A DNA stretch of 64,000 nucleotides from Methylobacter sp. (GTDB lineage: Bacteria > Pseudomonadota > Gammaproteobacteria > Methylococcales > Methylomonadaceae), in the NCBI GenBank assembly GCA_028716975.1, contig JAQUOU010000004.1, forward strand, positions 124,001 to 188,000, given 5' to 3'. Of the stretch, positions 1 to 9,304 are shown piece by piece. The notes beneath the pieces were generated by a model, which saw only the letters and a list, made by a program, of their open reading frames with translations, searched no databases and was not told the origin of the DNA. Numbering within the stretch: the first letter of the stretch is position 1; each line of letters begins with the position of its first letter. A program made the translations under genes and the position numbers.

Positions 1-2418
1 CAGCTCTTGTATGGCTTGGGCGTATTGCTCAGCACTGCCAAAAATGCCACGCCGAATTTGAGTTTTACTGCCGAACTGGTCAAAAGGCGGCAATTCTAAT
101 ACTTTGGCATCTTCGATGTTTTGTACGCCATGGTCGGCAAATTTTTCCAGCAGGGCCTCAAGTACGGCTCGGGCTTGTTCACCATATTTGCCAAACACAT
201 CGCGTTTCTTTACGCGATTGGCGCGCTCGCGCCGCGTGAGCGGTTTCTGATCAAAAGCGACATGGGCTACTAAATCGAAAGCATCTAACTCGCTGCCATT
301 GGCCACAGCCTGCTGAAGGATGTTCAGCGGCACACCCTGTTCGGCGAGTTCTTCCAGCACCGCCTGTTTGCGTTCGGCACTGTTCCAGCGGCGAAGAAAG
401 TCAGTCAGACTGCCAAATTCTGCCTGCAAAGTTTTTTTGATGTCGTCTCTCAGTAAGACACGGTAGTCTTCGGTAATGAGCTTGCCATCGGCATCCAGGT
501 ATTGTGAACGCTCGACGGCCACGCGCACGTCAACATCATCAATGGCGTATTTTATACGACCTTGGCCACCGTTACTGCCGCCAATGTCCCCACCCGTTTC
601 AGTGTCGTCCCTACCGGTAGAGTCTGTGCCGTAAGGTGATGGCTCCGGTTCGTTGGTTCCCGTTGGGGCTGGCGGCTCGGGAGGAACGACAGATTCATCC
701 GGTTTGGGTTCGTAGATTACCACCGGTTCGCCATCGAAATCGGGATCGGCAAATAAACGCGTTGCTCCCTTAAAATCCATAATGGTGAAGTAGAGCTTTT
801 GGTAATCTTCACGTAAACGAGTACCCCGACCGATGATCTGCTTGAACTCGGTCATTGAGTTGATGGTTTGATCCAACACAATGAGCTTACAGGTTTTGGC
901 ATCAACACCAGTAGTGAGTAATTTGGAAGTTGTGGCAATAACGGGATAAGGCTCATCGTTATCGATAAAATAAGAAAGCTGGGCTTTGCCTTCGTTATCG
1001 TCGCCGGTAATGCGCATTACATACCTTCGATTTTTAGCAGCGGCTGGGATCAGTTTGACTAGTTCCTGGCGCATACGCTCGGCATGATCTTGGTCGTCGC
1101 AAAATACAATGGTCTTAGCCATTGGGTCTATTGCCTTGAGGTATTCCCAAACCCTGCCAGCTACCAACTGGGTACGCTTTTCCAATACTAGGTTGCGGTC
1201 AAAGTCCTTAGTGTTGTATTGACGCTGCTCGACGAGTTGACCCTGTTTATCAACCTTATTTTTTTCGGGAGTATAGCCCACAGCACCGACATCAGTGGCG
1301 ATGCGGATGACCTTGTATGGCGCGAGAAAGCCGTCTTCGATGCCCTGCTTGAGTGAGTAAGTGTAAACTGGTTCACCGAAGTAGGTAATATTGCTGACCT
1401 CTTTCGTTTCCTTAGGAGTAGCGGTAAGACCTAAGTGAGTGGCGTTAGTGAAATAGCCAAGCACCTCACGCCAAGCTGAATCATCAGCAGCACTCCCGCG
1501 ATGACACTCATCCACTACGACCAAATCAAAAAAATCCGCCGGAAACTGTCGGTAGATTTGTTTCCACTCCTCCTTACCCGTAACGGCTTGATAAAGAGCC
1601 AAGTAGATTTCATAGTTTTTCTTTACCTCTCGATTGATGACTTTGTGCATTACTTCGCCAAAAGGCGCAAAGTCTTGTTGCATGGTTTGGTCGACCAGGA
1701 TATTACGGTCGGCTAGAAACAAAATGCGCCGCTTTGCTTTGGCTTTCCACAAGCGCCAGATAATCTGAAAGGCCGTGTAAGTTTTGCCGGTGCCGGTAGC
1801 CATAACCAAGAGAACACGCTGCAGGCCTTTTGCGATGACTTCGATGGCACGATTGATGGCGACTTGCTGGTAATAGCGGGGTTCACGGCCGCTGCCGTCA
1901 GAGTGTATGGGCTGCTCGATAAGTTTGACCGCTTTTGCTTCTGTGACACCTTTCCACTGTTGGTATAATGGCCACAAGTCGCTCAATAAGGGAAATTCAT
2001 TAAGTTGCAGTTCTCGCTCAATCGGCTGCGAGAGACCGGTGCGGTCATGTAACAAGAAACCAATACCATTGCTGCTGATGGCAAACGGAGCATCCAGCAT
2101 TTCCGCATAAGCTAAAGCCTGCTGCATGCCATGGCCGATTGGGAATTTGGCTTGCTTTGCTTCGATCACGGCAATCGGAACATTTGGGCGGGCGTAAAGA
2201 ACGAAGTCAGCGCGCTTCGGACCGCCCTTAACATCGGGGTTACGAATGCGAGCAGCGAGCTTGCCGCGCACCATCACGCGGCCATCGGTTAGTTTAACTT
2301 CTTCCCTGAATTGATGCTGTTGCCAGCCTGCTTGCTGAATCGCGGGGGTGATGAATTTGGTACAGATATCGCGTTCGCTTAGAGATTTCTTATCCAATGT
2401 ATCATCCATTAATGCCAT
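1..2418 (-). CDS. hsdR: Type I restriction endonuclease subunit R (HsdR), 3' end cut by window edge
   Basis: This is the motor and nuclease subunit of a type I restriction-modification system, which translocates DNA with ATP and cuts unmethylated DNA. Reading from the ATG at 2418, 806 codons stay open to base 1. The N-terminal nuclease domain shows D71 followed by E86-A-K88, the PD-(D/E)xK pattern. Walker A (TGTGKT) starts at residue 208 and the DECH box is at 303-306, so this is a superfamily 2 helicase core. An acidic, proline-rich linker (roughly residues 560-600) leads into an EcoEI-type C-terminal domain. The last visible residues (IFGSAEQYAQA) resemble the extreme C-terminus of the family, so little is missing. 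No hsdM or hsdS lies upstream (higher coordinates); if the system is complete they must lie to the left of the window. A second in-frame ATG (2409) is possible as start. Confidence 0.93.
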   Translation of the reverse strand, partial: MALMDDTLDKKSLSERDICTKFITPAIQQAGWQQHQFREEVKLTDGRVMVRGKLAARIRNPDVKGGPKRADFVLYARPNVPIAVIEAKQAKFPIGHGMQQALAYAEMLDAPFAISSNGIGFLLHDRTGLSQPIERELQLNEFPLLSDLWPLYQQWKGVTEAKAVKLIEQPIHSDGSGREPRYYQQVAINRAIEVIAKGLQRVLLVMATGTGKTYTAFQIIWRLWKAKAKRRILFLADRNILVDQTMQQDFAPFGEVMHKVINREVKKNYEIYLALYQAVTGKEEWKQIYRQFPADFFDLVVVDECHRGSAADDSAWREVLGYFTNATHLGLTATPKETKEVSNITYFGEPVYTYSLKQGIEDGFLAPYKVIRIATDVGAVGYTPEKNKVDKQGQLVEQRQYNTKDFDRNLVLEKRTQLVAGRVWEYLKAIDPMAKTIVFCDDQDHAERMRQELVKLIPAAAKNRRYVMRITGDDNEGKAQLSYFIDNDEPYPVIATTSKLLTTGVDAKTCKLIVLDQTINSMTEFKQIIGRGTRLREDYQKLYFTIMDFKGATRLFADPDFDGEPVVIYEPKPDESVVPPEPPAPTGTNEPEPSPYGTDSTGRDDTETGGDIGGSNGGQGRIKYAIDDVDVRVAVERSQYLDADGKLITEDYRVLLRDDIKKTLQAEFGSLTDFLRRWNSAERKQAVLEELAEQGVPLNILQQAVANGSELDAFDLVAHVAFDQKPLTRRERANRVKKRDVFGKYGEQARAVLEALLEKFADHGVQNIEDAKVLELPPFDQFGSKTQIRRGIFGSAEQYAQAIQEL

Positions 2419-2696
2419 TTGCTCTCAATCGAACCTTATGGAATTGACAAACTTAATATTTGTAGTGTCATTCATTTGGTTTAAATTGATGAGCAGTGTT
2501 ATTTATAATAATTTCAACATTGAAACGGTTAATGGTATTTAGTGTGGCGGCTCTGTAAAATTATATCATCCTGAATGAATTTTAACTCCTGATTAGCAAG
2601 ATGCCTCAGCTAAGTCGTCATACCGGCATGGAGTCACGTCAGGCACTCCTGCCTGACGCCCTTCGGGTAAATGCAAATCTGTTCCCGACGGATTAG
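2419..2696. other. Intergenic region between hsdR and the FGGY kinase
   Basis: The first 170 bases are AT-rich and must contain the hsdR promoter, but no convincing -35/-10 pair was found. From about 2620 the sequence becomes the structured repeat described separately. The stretch from 2587 (ACTCCTGATTAGCAA...CCTCAG...ACCGGCATGG) recurs in diverged form at 11889-11930. Confidence 0.6.
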
Positions 2697-2762
2697 TCAC
2701 TCCGGGCTGTCCTGCCCGGAGCTCTTCGGGTCAATGCTAATCCGTTCTAGACGGAATGCATC
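2620..2762 (+). repeat. Structured intergenic repeat, locus 1 (two direct units)
   Basis: Two head-to-tail units of about 60 bp. Unit 1 has hairpin H1 at 2637-2658 (CGTCAGGC, loop ACTCCT, GCCTGACG), then CCC-TTC-GGG, TAAATGC, and a hairpin with loop TCCCG. Unit 2 has H1 at about 2699-2720 (CTCCGGGC, loop TGTCCT, GCCCGGAG), then a CTC-TTC-GGG box, TCAATGC, and a hairpin with loop TCTAG. The same architecture recurs at 6703-6830, 35138-35197 and 47430-47558 with different stem sequences. Unit 2 overlaps the 3' end of the FGGY kinase gene. Confidence 0.85.
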
Positions 2763-4142
2763 CAACCAAAGTTTCCACTGTTCGTATTTGTTCTTTATCG
2801 CTTTTGCATGAGGTGTCACCGGTACTTTAACGGACTTGCTCCGGTAAGCCGGCGGCAGGACTGCGGCCAGAATTGCAGCGCCTTTCAGGCTGGCATCTTT
2901 TTGCAGCAGATGGCGAACTTCAAATGAGCAGCATGCGGCTATGCCTTGTTGTAAAATTGATAACTCGGACAAGCCGCCCGACAGGTAAACACGGTCTATG
3001 CCGTATAACCGATGAAAATCTTCCAGGATTCTTGTCACTCGAAAAATAATGCCTTCTAGCAATAAACAGCCGATTTGATACGGGTTGAGATGTTCGACGG
3101 ATGAGGAAAATACGATACCGGAATGCTTATAAAAATAGGGGGCTCCCATGCCATCTGGTTCGGGGATGCAAAATAGTTGCTCTATTTTAGCAAGATGTTC
3201 TATCCGGCATCGCTTGAAAGGGTAGGGAGCGAGCGCAGCGGCGATGGAGTTGAGCGTGCCTTCAATGGCCATATGAGAATTAAGAGCGCTATCCTGATAG
3301 ATTAATGTTTTCAGGTAGCCTTCTGTTGCCATCTTGTCTTGATCGGGAATATAGCGCACGACAAAGCCGCCGGTACCCAGATTGACTAATGCTGATGCGC
3401 TATCGGGTTTTATGCCGGCGATGAGCGCGGCAGACTGGTCGGCGACACTGGCGGTAAGCAGGCAGTTATTGTTCAGCGATAACAGCAAACCGCAGGATGG
3501 CTTGATTTTGGGCAATAGCCGGGACGGGATTTCAAATAGGCCGCACAGAGTTTGCGACCACTCGGTGCTGTGAATATCCATTAACAGGGTGCGGGCAGCC
3601 ATGGAAACATCGGTTTGATAATATTTCCCGCTCGACCAGTGCCAGATTAGGAAACTGTCCAGCGTTCCGATCCGCAGAGAGGCTTGCTCCAGGCCGATGC
3701 GCCATTCAGGATGTTGCTTAAGCAGTAGATGAACTTTGGGCGCAAAATAGTAAGGCGTCAGGCGCAGACCGGTAAGCTCCGTGATAACGCTTTCCTTTGC
3801 TTTCAGCGCCTCGCAACCGGCCGCGCCTCTGGTATCCTGCCACGAGATGAGCTGAGTGACGGGAAGCCCGCCGGTTTTTTCCCAGATCAAAAAAGAAGAG
3901 CGCTGGCAGCATAAACCCAGTCTGGCATGGTTGCCTGCGTAGTCAAGACATTTTTCCAATAGTTGGCTAGCCGTTTTCAGATAGGCCAATGCGTCGCTTT
4001 CATGGCGTCCGTTTGCACCTGAAATTACTGGTGCAGGACGGGTGAGCACTGTGTTGAATTCACCATTATTACTCATCAATCCGGCTTTGATTGAGGTTGA
4101 ACCCAGGTCGAGCGCAATGGTTTGGGTTAATGATTTATCCAT
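2697..4142 (-). CDS. FGGY-family carbohydrate kinase (glycerol-kinase-like)
   Basis: A 481-residue ATP-dependent sugar/polyol kinase of the FGGY family. The N-terminal phosphate-binding motif LDLGSTSIKAGL (residues 11-22), the ADQSAALIAG motif and NLGTGGF in the middle, and YLSGGLSE near residue 365 form the two-lobed actin-like fold. It overlaps glpD by 16 bases and follows a glycerophosphodiesterase, so glycerol is the most likely substrate. The sequence is not a close match to classical GlpK, however, and xylulose or another polyol cannot be excluded. About the last 20 residues are encoded by the dispersed structured repeat, which has supplied the stop codon. The native C-terminus was therefore probably replaced or extended. 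Confidence 0.85.
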   Translation of the reverse strand: MDKSLTQTIALDLGSTSIKAGLMSNNGEFNTVLTRPAPVISGANGRHESDALAYLKTASQLLEKCLDYAGNHARLGLCCQRSSFLIWEKTGGLPVTQLISWQDTRGAAGCEALKAKESVITELTGLRLTPYYFAPKVHLLLKQHPEWRIGLEQASLRIGTLDSFLIWHWSSGKYYQTDVSMAARTLLMDIHSTEWSQTLCGLFEIPSRLLPKIKPSCGLLLSLNNNCLLTASVADQSAALIAGIKPDSASALVNLGTGGFVVRYIPDQDKMATEGYLKTLIYQDSALNSHMAIEGTLNSIAAALAPYPFKRCRIEHLAKIEQLFCIPEPDGMGAPYFYKHSGIVFSSSVEHLNPYQIGCLLLEGIIFRVTRILEDFHRLYGIDRVYLSGGLSELSILQQGIAACCSFEVRHLLQKDASLKGAAILAAVLPPAYRSKSVKVPVTPHAKAIKNKYEQWKLWLDAFRLERISIDPKSSGQDSPE

Positions 4143-5707
4143 TTTTGAGTACAGAGGTCGAATTCATTATTCATTGTGTTTTCATCCCAATCCAAAGCTT
4201 CTGCAGCAATTCCGGCGAGCCGTTTTAATTCATCGGTTGTCATTTTCGCCAATATCAATAAAGGCAGCCGCCGCCGCAGTAAATCTTCCAAATGGACAAC
4301 CATTTCATGCTGCGCACAGAAAACCAGGTCGGCCATAATAAACGGCAGCGCAGGCATTATGCGTTTAACCGACTCAGGATTTTGTTCGCATAACCGAAAA
4401 ATGCCGCCGACTCTATTGCCATGACGGCGCAACAGCCATTGCGCGCTTAAATTGTCAATGCCAAGACTGCGGGCTATTTTCAGGGTAGTTTCCATCCATT
4501 CCTTATAATCTTGTTCAGGCAGCCACGGAAACGGTTTTCCGAAAGTCCGGCACGGCGCCTTAATACTCAAATTTTTGCACAGCGTATCAACAATGACTTC
4601 AGCATCCTGTCTGGCCGACGTCAGTTTTCCACCGATTGAAGACAGCAAGCCGTTTTTTGACAGGTGTAATTCCCAGTCGCGGCTGATGCTGGATGGCGAT
4701 GCTTCGGTGCTAGCCTTTAACACCCGTAAACCGGCGTAGCATCCGATAACATCCTGTTCAGTCCAGTTAACCGCCTTGAGTACGCGATTCGCTTCGGTTA
4801 GCAGATAACGCGTGTCTCCAGCATTGACAGAAACCTGATCGATATTACCGTCATAATCAGTATCGGTAGTGCCCAACAGAGTCCGCCCATACCAGGGGAT
4901 TAGGAAAAAAACGCGCCCGTCAGTTTCGGCTGTCAGCAGCAGGGCTTCCGCTTTAAGTATGCCCGGCATTATTAAATGAACGCCTTTTGATAACCGGTAA
5001 GGTAGATTTTCATTTTGAAGGGTTGCCGACCATTGGCCGGTGGTGTTAACAATTTGAGACGCATGAGTTTTTGCTGTAGCTCCGGTAGCCTCATCGCGGA
5101 TTTCAGCGCCGCAGACTTGGCCGCTATTTTCTAAAAATCGGGTGACTTTACAATAATTCAGGCAAACAGCCCCATTTGTCCGGGCGCCGTCTATCAGTTC
5201 GAGCACTAAACGGGCATCGTCGGTTTGGGCATCAAAATACGTGAAACCTTCAATTAAATGCTCAGGTTTAAGAAAAGGGAAGCGCTCTATAAAGTTGCTT
5301 AGCGAATAGCGATGGTAAGCCTGGTCCTTTTGAACAATGCCGGCAAGCAAGTCATACAGGCTCAGGCCAATTTTCAGCCTGAATGAACCAATGCGGCTGT
5401 GCTTATAAACCGGAACGCCAAAACGCAGCGGCCAAACCCGATGGGGTGCGGATTTAAGAAGCATCCGGCGTTCAGCAAGGGTTTTGCGCACCAGCTTTAA
5501 ATTGAAGGATTCCAGATACCGCAGGCCGCCGTGAATCAGTTTGGTGGAGGCTGACGAGGTTGCACAGGCCCAATCTCCCTGCTCGACAATAGCCACTTTC
5601 AATCCCCTTAGTGCCGCATCATAGGCCGTCCATGCGCCATAAATTCCACCTCCGCAAATAAGCACATCAAAATGCTGGTTCCTGAGCTGTGAAAAATCCC
5701 GTTGCAT
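4127..5707 (-). CDS. glpD: FAD-dependent glycerol-3-phosphate dehydrogenase
   Basis: A 526-residue membrane-associated flavoenzyme that oxidises sn-glycerol 3-phosphate to dihydroxyacetone phosphate and passes electrons to quinone. The N-terminal Rossmann motif CGGGIYGAWTAYDAALRG (residues 18-35) binds FAD. It is followed by the family motif STKLIHGGLRYLE near 53-65. Further family markers are IPWYGRTLLGTTDTDY (about 270-285), a C-terminal SSIGGKLTSAR segment and the DAO C-terminal helical domain. Length is normal for GlpD. It starts 3 bases after the glycerophosphodiesterase stop and overlaps the FGGY kinase, so the three genes form one operon for recycling phospholipid head groups into glycolysis or gluconeogenesis. 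Confidence 0.95.
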   Translation of the reverse strand: MQRDFSQLRNQHFDVLICGGGIYGAWTAYDAALRGLKVAIVEQGDWACATSSASTKLIHGGLRYLESFNLKLVRKTLAERRMLLKSAPHRVWPLRFGVPVYKHSRIGSFRLKIGLSLYDLLAGIVQKDQAYHRYSLSNFIERFPFLKPEHLIEGFTYFDAQTDDARLVLELIDGARTNGAVCLNYCKVTRFLENSGQVCGAEIRDEATGATAKTHASQIVNTTGQWSATLQNENLPYRLSKGVHLIMPGILKAEALLLTAETDGRVFFLIPWYGRTLLGTTDTDYDGNIDQVSVNAGDTRYLLTEANRVLKAVNWTEQDVIGCYAGLRVLKASTEASPSSISRDWELHLSKNGLLSSIGGKLTSARQDAEVIVDTLCKNLSIKAPCRTFGKPFPWLPEQDYKEWMETTLKIARSLGIDNLSAQWLLRRHGNRVGGIFRLCEQNPESVKRIMPALPFIMADLVFCAQHEMVVHLEDLLRRRLPLLILAKMTTDELKRLAGIAAEALDWDENTMNNEFDLCTQKWINH

Positions 5708-5710
5708 TAA

Positions 5711-6466
5711 TTACGATCTTAATTGCAGCGCTTTTTGCGGGAAATCGGTTATCAGCACATCGACTCCCAGCTTTAACGCTTTAGTGATTTCTTCATCGCT
5801 GTTGCAGGTATAGGTCACAATGCCTTTGCCTTTATCGCGCAGCACTTGGATGACGGCATCGTTGAGTATCGCGATGGGCATGCACAAACCCCGCAAAAAT
5901 TTATGTTCTTTCAGGAACTGTTTTATGTCGGCCAGTGTATGATGTTCTTTTAAGGCATAATAAAGCGGAAATCCGGGAGCATACTGATTGGCAAAAATCA
6001 TGCTGGCAAGGTTGAAAGAGGAAATGAAAATGTCATTTTCGCGAGCGTCGCCGATAAGATCGATACATTGTTTTATTTTGCTTTCGTGCCGGTGCTGCTC
6101 TTCCCAATCGCGATTTTTGATTTCAATCTGCAATTGGCAACGTCCGCGGTAGGCGTCAAGAAATTCCTTCAGGCTCAACACGCCTTCGGGTTCAGCCGGC
6201 GAGGAAAAGTATCCGGCAAAATTCATTTGCTCAAGCTGCGCGTAATCAAAATCGTCAATGTGTTTCCAGGGATAGCCTAATTTTTTAAGAAACCGATCAT
6301 GCCAAAGCACAGGAATGCCGTCCAAGCTGAGCTGTACATCCGTTTCCATGCCGTCAATAGGGTATTTCAACGCCTTGTTGAAAGCGGCGCGGGTATTGTC
6401 AGCGGCCTCACGGTTTGCGCCGCGGTGAGCGAAAATAAGGCATGGGCCGGAATTTTTAGTCTTCAT
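5711..6466 (-). CDS. Glycerophosphodiester phosphodiesterase (GDPD family)
   Basis: A 251-residue GDPD-family hydrolase that splits glycerophosphodiesters into glycerol 3-phosphate and an alcohol. The signature HRG (residues 14-16) followed by ENT-like ADNTRAAF, then GMETDVQLSLDG with the metal-ligand Glu and Asp, and LWHD are all present. A TIM-barrel end (TYTCNSDEEITKALKLGVDVLITDFP) closes the protein. No signal peptide is seen, so it is the cytoplasmic UgpQ-like type rather than the periplasmic GlpQ. It is the first gene of the operon with glpD and the FGGY kinase. Its product is directly the substrate of GlpD. Confidence 0.93.
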   Translation of the reverse strand: MKTKNSGPCLIFAHRGANREAADNTRAAFNKALKYPIDGMETDVQLSLDGIPVLWHDRFLKKLGYPWKHIDDFDYAQLEQMNFAGYFSSPAEPEGVLSLKEFLDAYRGRCQLQIEIKNRDWEEQHRHESKIKQCIDLIGDARENDIFISSFNLASMIFANQYAPGFPLYYALKEHHTLADIKQFLKEHKFLRGLCMPIAILNDAVIQVLRDKGKGIVTYTCNSDEEITKALKLGVDVLITDFPQKALQLRS

Positions 6467-6903
6467 AAACTATTGACCGTATTAAAATCATAAAGTGTCT
6501 TATTGCAAAATGCCGTTTTAGCTAGCATAGTTCAGCACATGGTAAAATGCGAACAGAAGCTTATTTTCTGTAATGAGATGCCGGAGTAAATGGCAAGCAA
6601 TGCGGCTTAATCTTTACTAAAATTCAGGGGTGCAGTAAAGTTTTCAAATGCTTGGCAATAAATAAGCATGTAGTTTGCTTCATCCATGAACACTGGATTC
6701 ATGCGGGGCTTTCCTGCCCCGCACCCCAATGGGGTAAATGCCAATCCGCTCCTGGCGGATTGGTCCGGCACCAATCTGTCTGGAACAGATTGGCATTTAC
6801 CCTAAGGGCTCCGGGCAGGATAGCCCGGAGTGAATTCATGCCGGAATGACGACGAAGAAAATGCTTTTATCAGATTCAATAACATCATTAATATACTAAC
6901 CCA
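6467..6903. other. Divergent intergenic region upstream of glnS
   Basis: The first ~200 bases are AT-rich and should hold the promoter of the glycerophosphodiesterase operon (minus strand); no strong -35/-10 pair could be assigned. 6690-6854 is a structured repeat. glnS begins about 50 bases after the repeat without a clear Shine-Dalgarno sequence. Confidence 0.5.
6690..6854. repeat. Structured intergenic repeat, locus 2 (two inverted units)
   Basis: A plus-strand unit (6703-6762) and a minus-strand unit (6771-6830) face each other, so the locus is a long imperfect palindrome made of hairpins. Plus unit: H1 GCGGGGC-TTTCCT-GCCCCGC, box CCCCAATGGGG, TAAATGC, H3 CCAATCCGC-TCCTG-GCGGATTGG. Minus unit read on its own strand: H1 CTCCGGGC-TATCCT-GCCCGGAG, box CCC-TTA-GGG, TAAATGC, H3 CCAATCTGT-TCCAG-ACAGATTGG. 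Stems differ, loops and linker are kept. The right edge ends in ATGCCGGAATGACG, shared with the other loci. Confidence 0.9.
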
Positions 6904-8577
6904 ATGTCCACAAACGATACTCAGCCTGCGTCCAATTTTATCCGCCAGATCATTAATCAGGATCTTAAGGAAAACAAAAACAGCGGCAACATTGCCACGC
7001 GCTTTCCGCCGGAGCCTAACGGCTACCTGCATATCGGTCACGCCAAATCGATCTGCCTGAATTTCGGTATTGCCGCCGAATATAACGGCACCTGTAATTT
7101 GCGTTTTGACGATACCAATCCTGAAAAAGAAAGTATCGAATACATGGAATCCATCAAAAGGGATGTGCGCTGGCTGGGCTTTGAATGGACGGAACTGCGC
7201 CATGCGTCAGATTATTTCGAGCAGCTCTATGACTACGCCCTGCAATTGATACGGCAAGGTAAAGCGTATGTGGACAGCTTGTCGGCTGAACAAATCAGGC
7301 AATATCGCGGGACCTTAACCGAACCCGGAAAAGAAAGCCCGGACAGGAACCGTTCTATTGAGGAAAACCTGGATTTATTTAAGCGTATGCGTGACGGCGA
7401 GTTTGCCGACGGTCACTACGTATTGCGCGCCAAGATTGACATGGCATCCCCGAATATCAATATGCGCGATCCTGCGCTATATAGAATCCGCCGCGTACAT
7501 CATCAGCGTACCGGCAACGACTGGTGCTTGTATCCCATGTACGATTATACCCACTGTATTTCCGATGCGCTTGAAGGTATCACGCATTCGCTTTGCACAC
7601 TGGAGTTCGAAGATCACCGCCCGCTCTACGATTGGGTGCTGGATGAGCTTGATACGCCGTGCCATCCCCAGCAGATAGAGTTTGCCAGGTTGCAGCTGGA
7701 GTACACGATTGTCAGCAAGCGCAAACTTAACCAGCTGGTTACTGAAAAACATGTCAAAGGCTGGGATGACCCGCGCATGCCGACGCTTGCAGGTTTACGC
7801 AGGGCAGGTTTTACGCCCAAAGCGATTCGTGATTTTTGCGAACGCATCGGCGTCACCAAACAAAATTCATGGATTGAAATGTCGGTGCTGGAATACTGTA
7901 TCCGGGAAGATTTGAATGACAATGCGCCTCGGGCAATGGCGGTTCTACATCCGCTAAGAGTGGTCATAGACAATTATCCGGAAGATAAAACCGAATATCT
8001 TGAAATCAGCAATCATCCGCAACGCCCGGAGCTTGGGAAACGCGACGTGCCGTTTGCCAAAGTCGTGCTGATTGAACAGGATGATTTTGCAGAAATTCCG
8101 CCGCCCAAATTCAAACGCCTGATAGCAGGAGGAGAAGTCCGTTTACGCGGCTCTTACGTGATTAAATGTAATGACGTTATCAAGGATGCCGACGGCAATA
8201 TGATTGAATTGCGCTGCACTTATGATGCCGACACACTGGGTAAAAACCCCGAAGGCCGTAGAGTGAAAGGTGTTATCCACTGGGTTTCCGAGCACCATTC
8301 AAAACCTGCGGAACTGCGTCTGTATGACCGGCTGTTTACGGTTCCTAATCCGGATAATGAAGAAAACTTTCTTGCTGCATTAAACCCTGATTCTTTGGAC
8401 GTTCTTACCGATTGCAGAGTCGAAGCCAGCCTCGCTGACGCTCAACCGGAAAGTCGTTATCAATTTGAAAGAACAGGCTATTTCTGCTTTGATGCCATAG
8501 ATAGTGTTGACGGCAAACGGGTATTTAATCGCACTGTGACGTTACGGGACACCTGGGAAAAAGACAGCGCCCTATAG
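6904..8577 (+). CDS. glnS: Glutaminyl-tRNA synthetase
   Basis: A 557-residue class I aminoacyl-tRNA synthetase that charges tRNA-Gln. The ATP-binding HIGH motif is H43-I-G-H46 within [11 protein letters not shown]. The second signature is the KMSKS variant VSKRKL near residue 270. The family sequences FDDTNPEKE (roughly 70) and [25 protein letters not shown] (roughly 210-235) separate GlnS from GltX. The C-terminal anticodon-binding beta-barrels are complete. Length is typical of the proteobacterial enzyme. It stands alone and converges on the EI24-type gene, with only 7 bases between the stop codons. No good ribosome binding site precedes the ATG. Confidence 0.97.
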   Translation: MSTNDTQPASNFIRQIINQDLKENKNSGNIATRFPPEPNGYLHIGHAKSICLNFGIAAEYNGTCNLRFDDTNPEKESIEYMESIKRDVRWLGFEWTELRHASDYFEQLYDYALQLIRQGKAYVDSLSAEQIRQYRGTLTEPGKESPDRNRSIEENLDLFKRMRDGEFADGHYVLRAKIDMASPNINMRDPALYRIRRVHHQRTGNDWCLYPMYDYTHCISDALEGITHSLCTLEFEDHRPLYDWVLDELDTPCHPQQIEFARLQLEYTIVSKRKLNQLVTEKHVKGWDDPRMPTLAGLRRAGFTPKAIRDFCERIGVTKQNSWIEMSVLEYCIREDLNDNAPRAMAVLHPLRVVIDNYPEDKTEYLEISNHPQRPELGKRDVPFAKVVLIEQDDFAEIPPPKFKRLIAGGEVRLRGSYVIKCNDVIKDADGNMIELRCTYDADTLGKNPEGRRVKGVIHWVSEHHSKPAELRLYDRLFTVPNPDNEENFLAALNPDSLDVLTDCRVEASLADAQPESRYQFERTGYFCFDAIDSVDGKRVFNRTVTLRDTWEKDSAL

Positions 8578-8584
8578 AAGTTAA

Positions 8585-9304
8585 TTAATCTTGCTTGATC
8601 CGATTAATATAAACAGTCGCGCCAATAACAGCGGCGGGCGCCACGATAATATTTAACAGCGGAATAGTCAGCCCCAATACGGCTATTCCGCCAAAACTCA
8701 AGGCGCCGAGCCTTATGCCTTTAAGTAATTTTTTCTGTTCAGAAAACAACAATCCTTCATTTTCCAGGGGATAGGCCATGTATTCCAGCGCCATGCCCCA
8801 GGCTCCGAATAAAGCCCAAAGAAACGGCGCGATCACATTGAGGCCGGGAATAATCGACAGCATGAGCAACGGAATTGCATTGATTGCCAAATACCCGAGA
8901 CGTTTTAATTCGGCGAACATGACTTTCGCCAACGGCTGTTCAGCGCTTACATAGCTTTGGCCGGTTATTATGGCCTGTGTTTTTGCCGATAATTTCCCGT
9001 AAAAAGGCGCGGCAATCAGATTTGCCAATATAGTGAAAGTGAAAAACCCGGCTATAAAAAAGCTGATAAAAAATAGCGGCCATAATATCCAGCTTAACCA
9101 TTGCAGCCAGCCCGGGATGAACTGGTTAATCAAATCCGCAATATAGAAATAACCCAATACCAGCGCGGCGCTGTACAACACTATATTTATCAAAACCGGG
9201 ATAACCAGGAATTTGCGTAAGCCGGGGGTGCCCAATAATTTCACGCCTTTAAAAAAAGAACTGATAGCTAAAACGGGATTATTGCCTGTGTTATTCAATA
9301 TCAT
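8585..9304 (-). CDS. EI24/CysZ-family membrane protein
   Basis: A 239-residue integral membrane protein of the EI24 (DUF540) family, which includes the sulfate permease CysZ. Several long hydrophobic segments are visible, at about 32-55, 66-92, 140-165 and 205-232. Family sequences include ISSFFKGVKLL near the N-terminus, NLIAAPFYGKLS and NVIAPFLWALFGAWGMALEYMAYP. Its start overlaps the mtnA stop by 14 bases, so it is co-transcribed with mtnA. A sulfur-transport role would fit next to a methionine-salvage gene, but many family members are not sulfate transporters, so the substrate is open. Confidence 0.85.
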   Translation of the reverse strand: MILNNTGNNPVLAISSFFKGVKLLGTPGLRKFLVIPVLINIVLYSAALVLGYFYIADLINQFIPGWLQWLSWILWPLFFISFFIAGFFTFTILANLIAAPFYGKLSAKTQAIITGQSYVSAEQPLAKVMFAELKRLGYLAINAIPLLMLSIIPGLNVIAPFLWALFGAWGMALEYMAYPLENEGLLFSEQKKLLKGIRLGALSFGGIAVLGLTIPLLNIIVAPAAVIGATVYINRIKQD

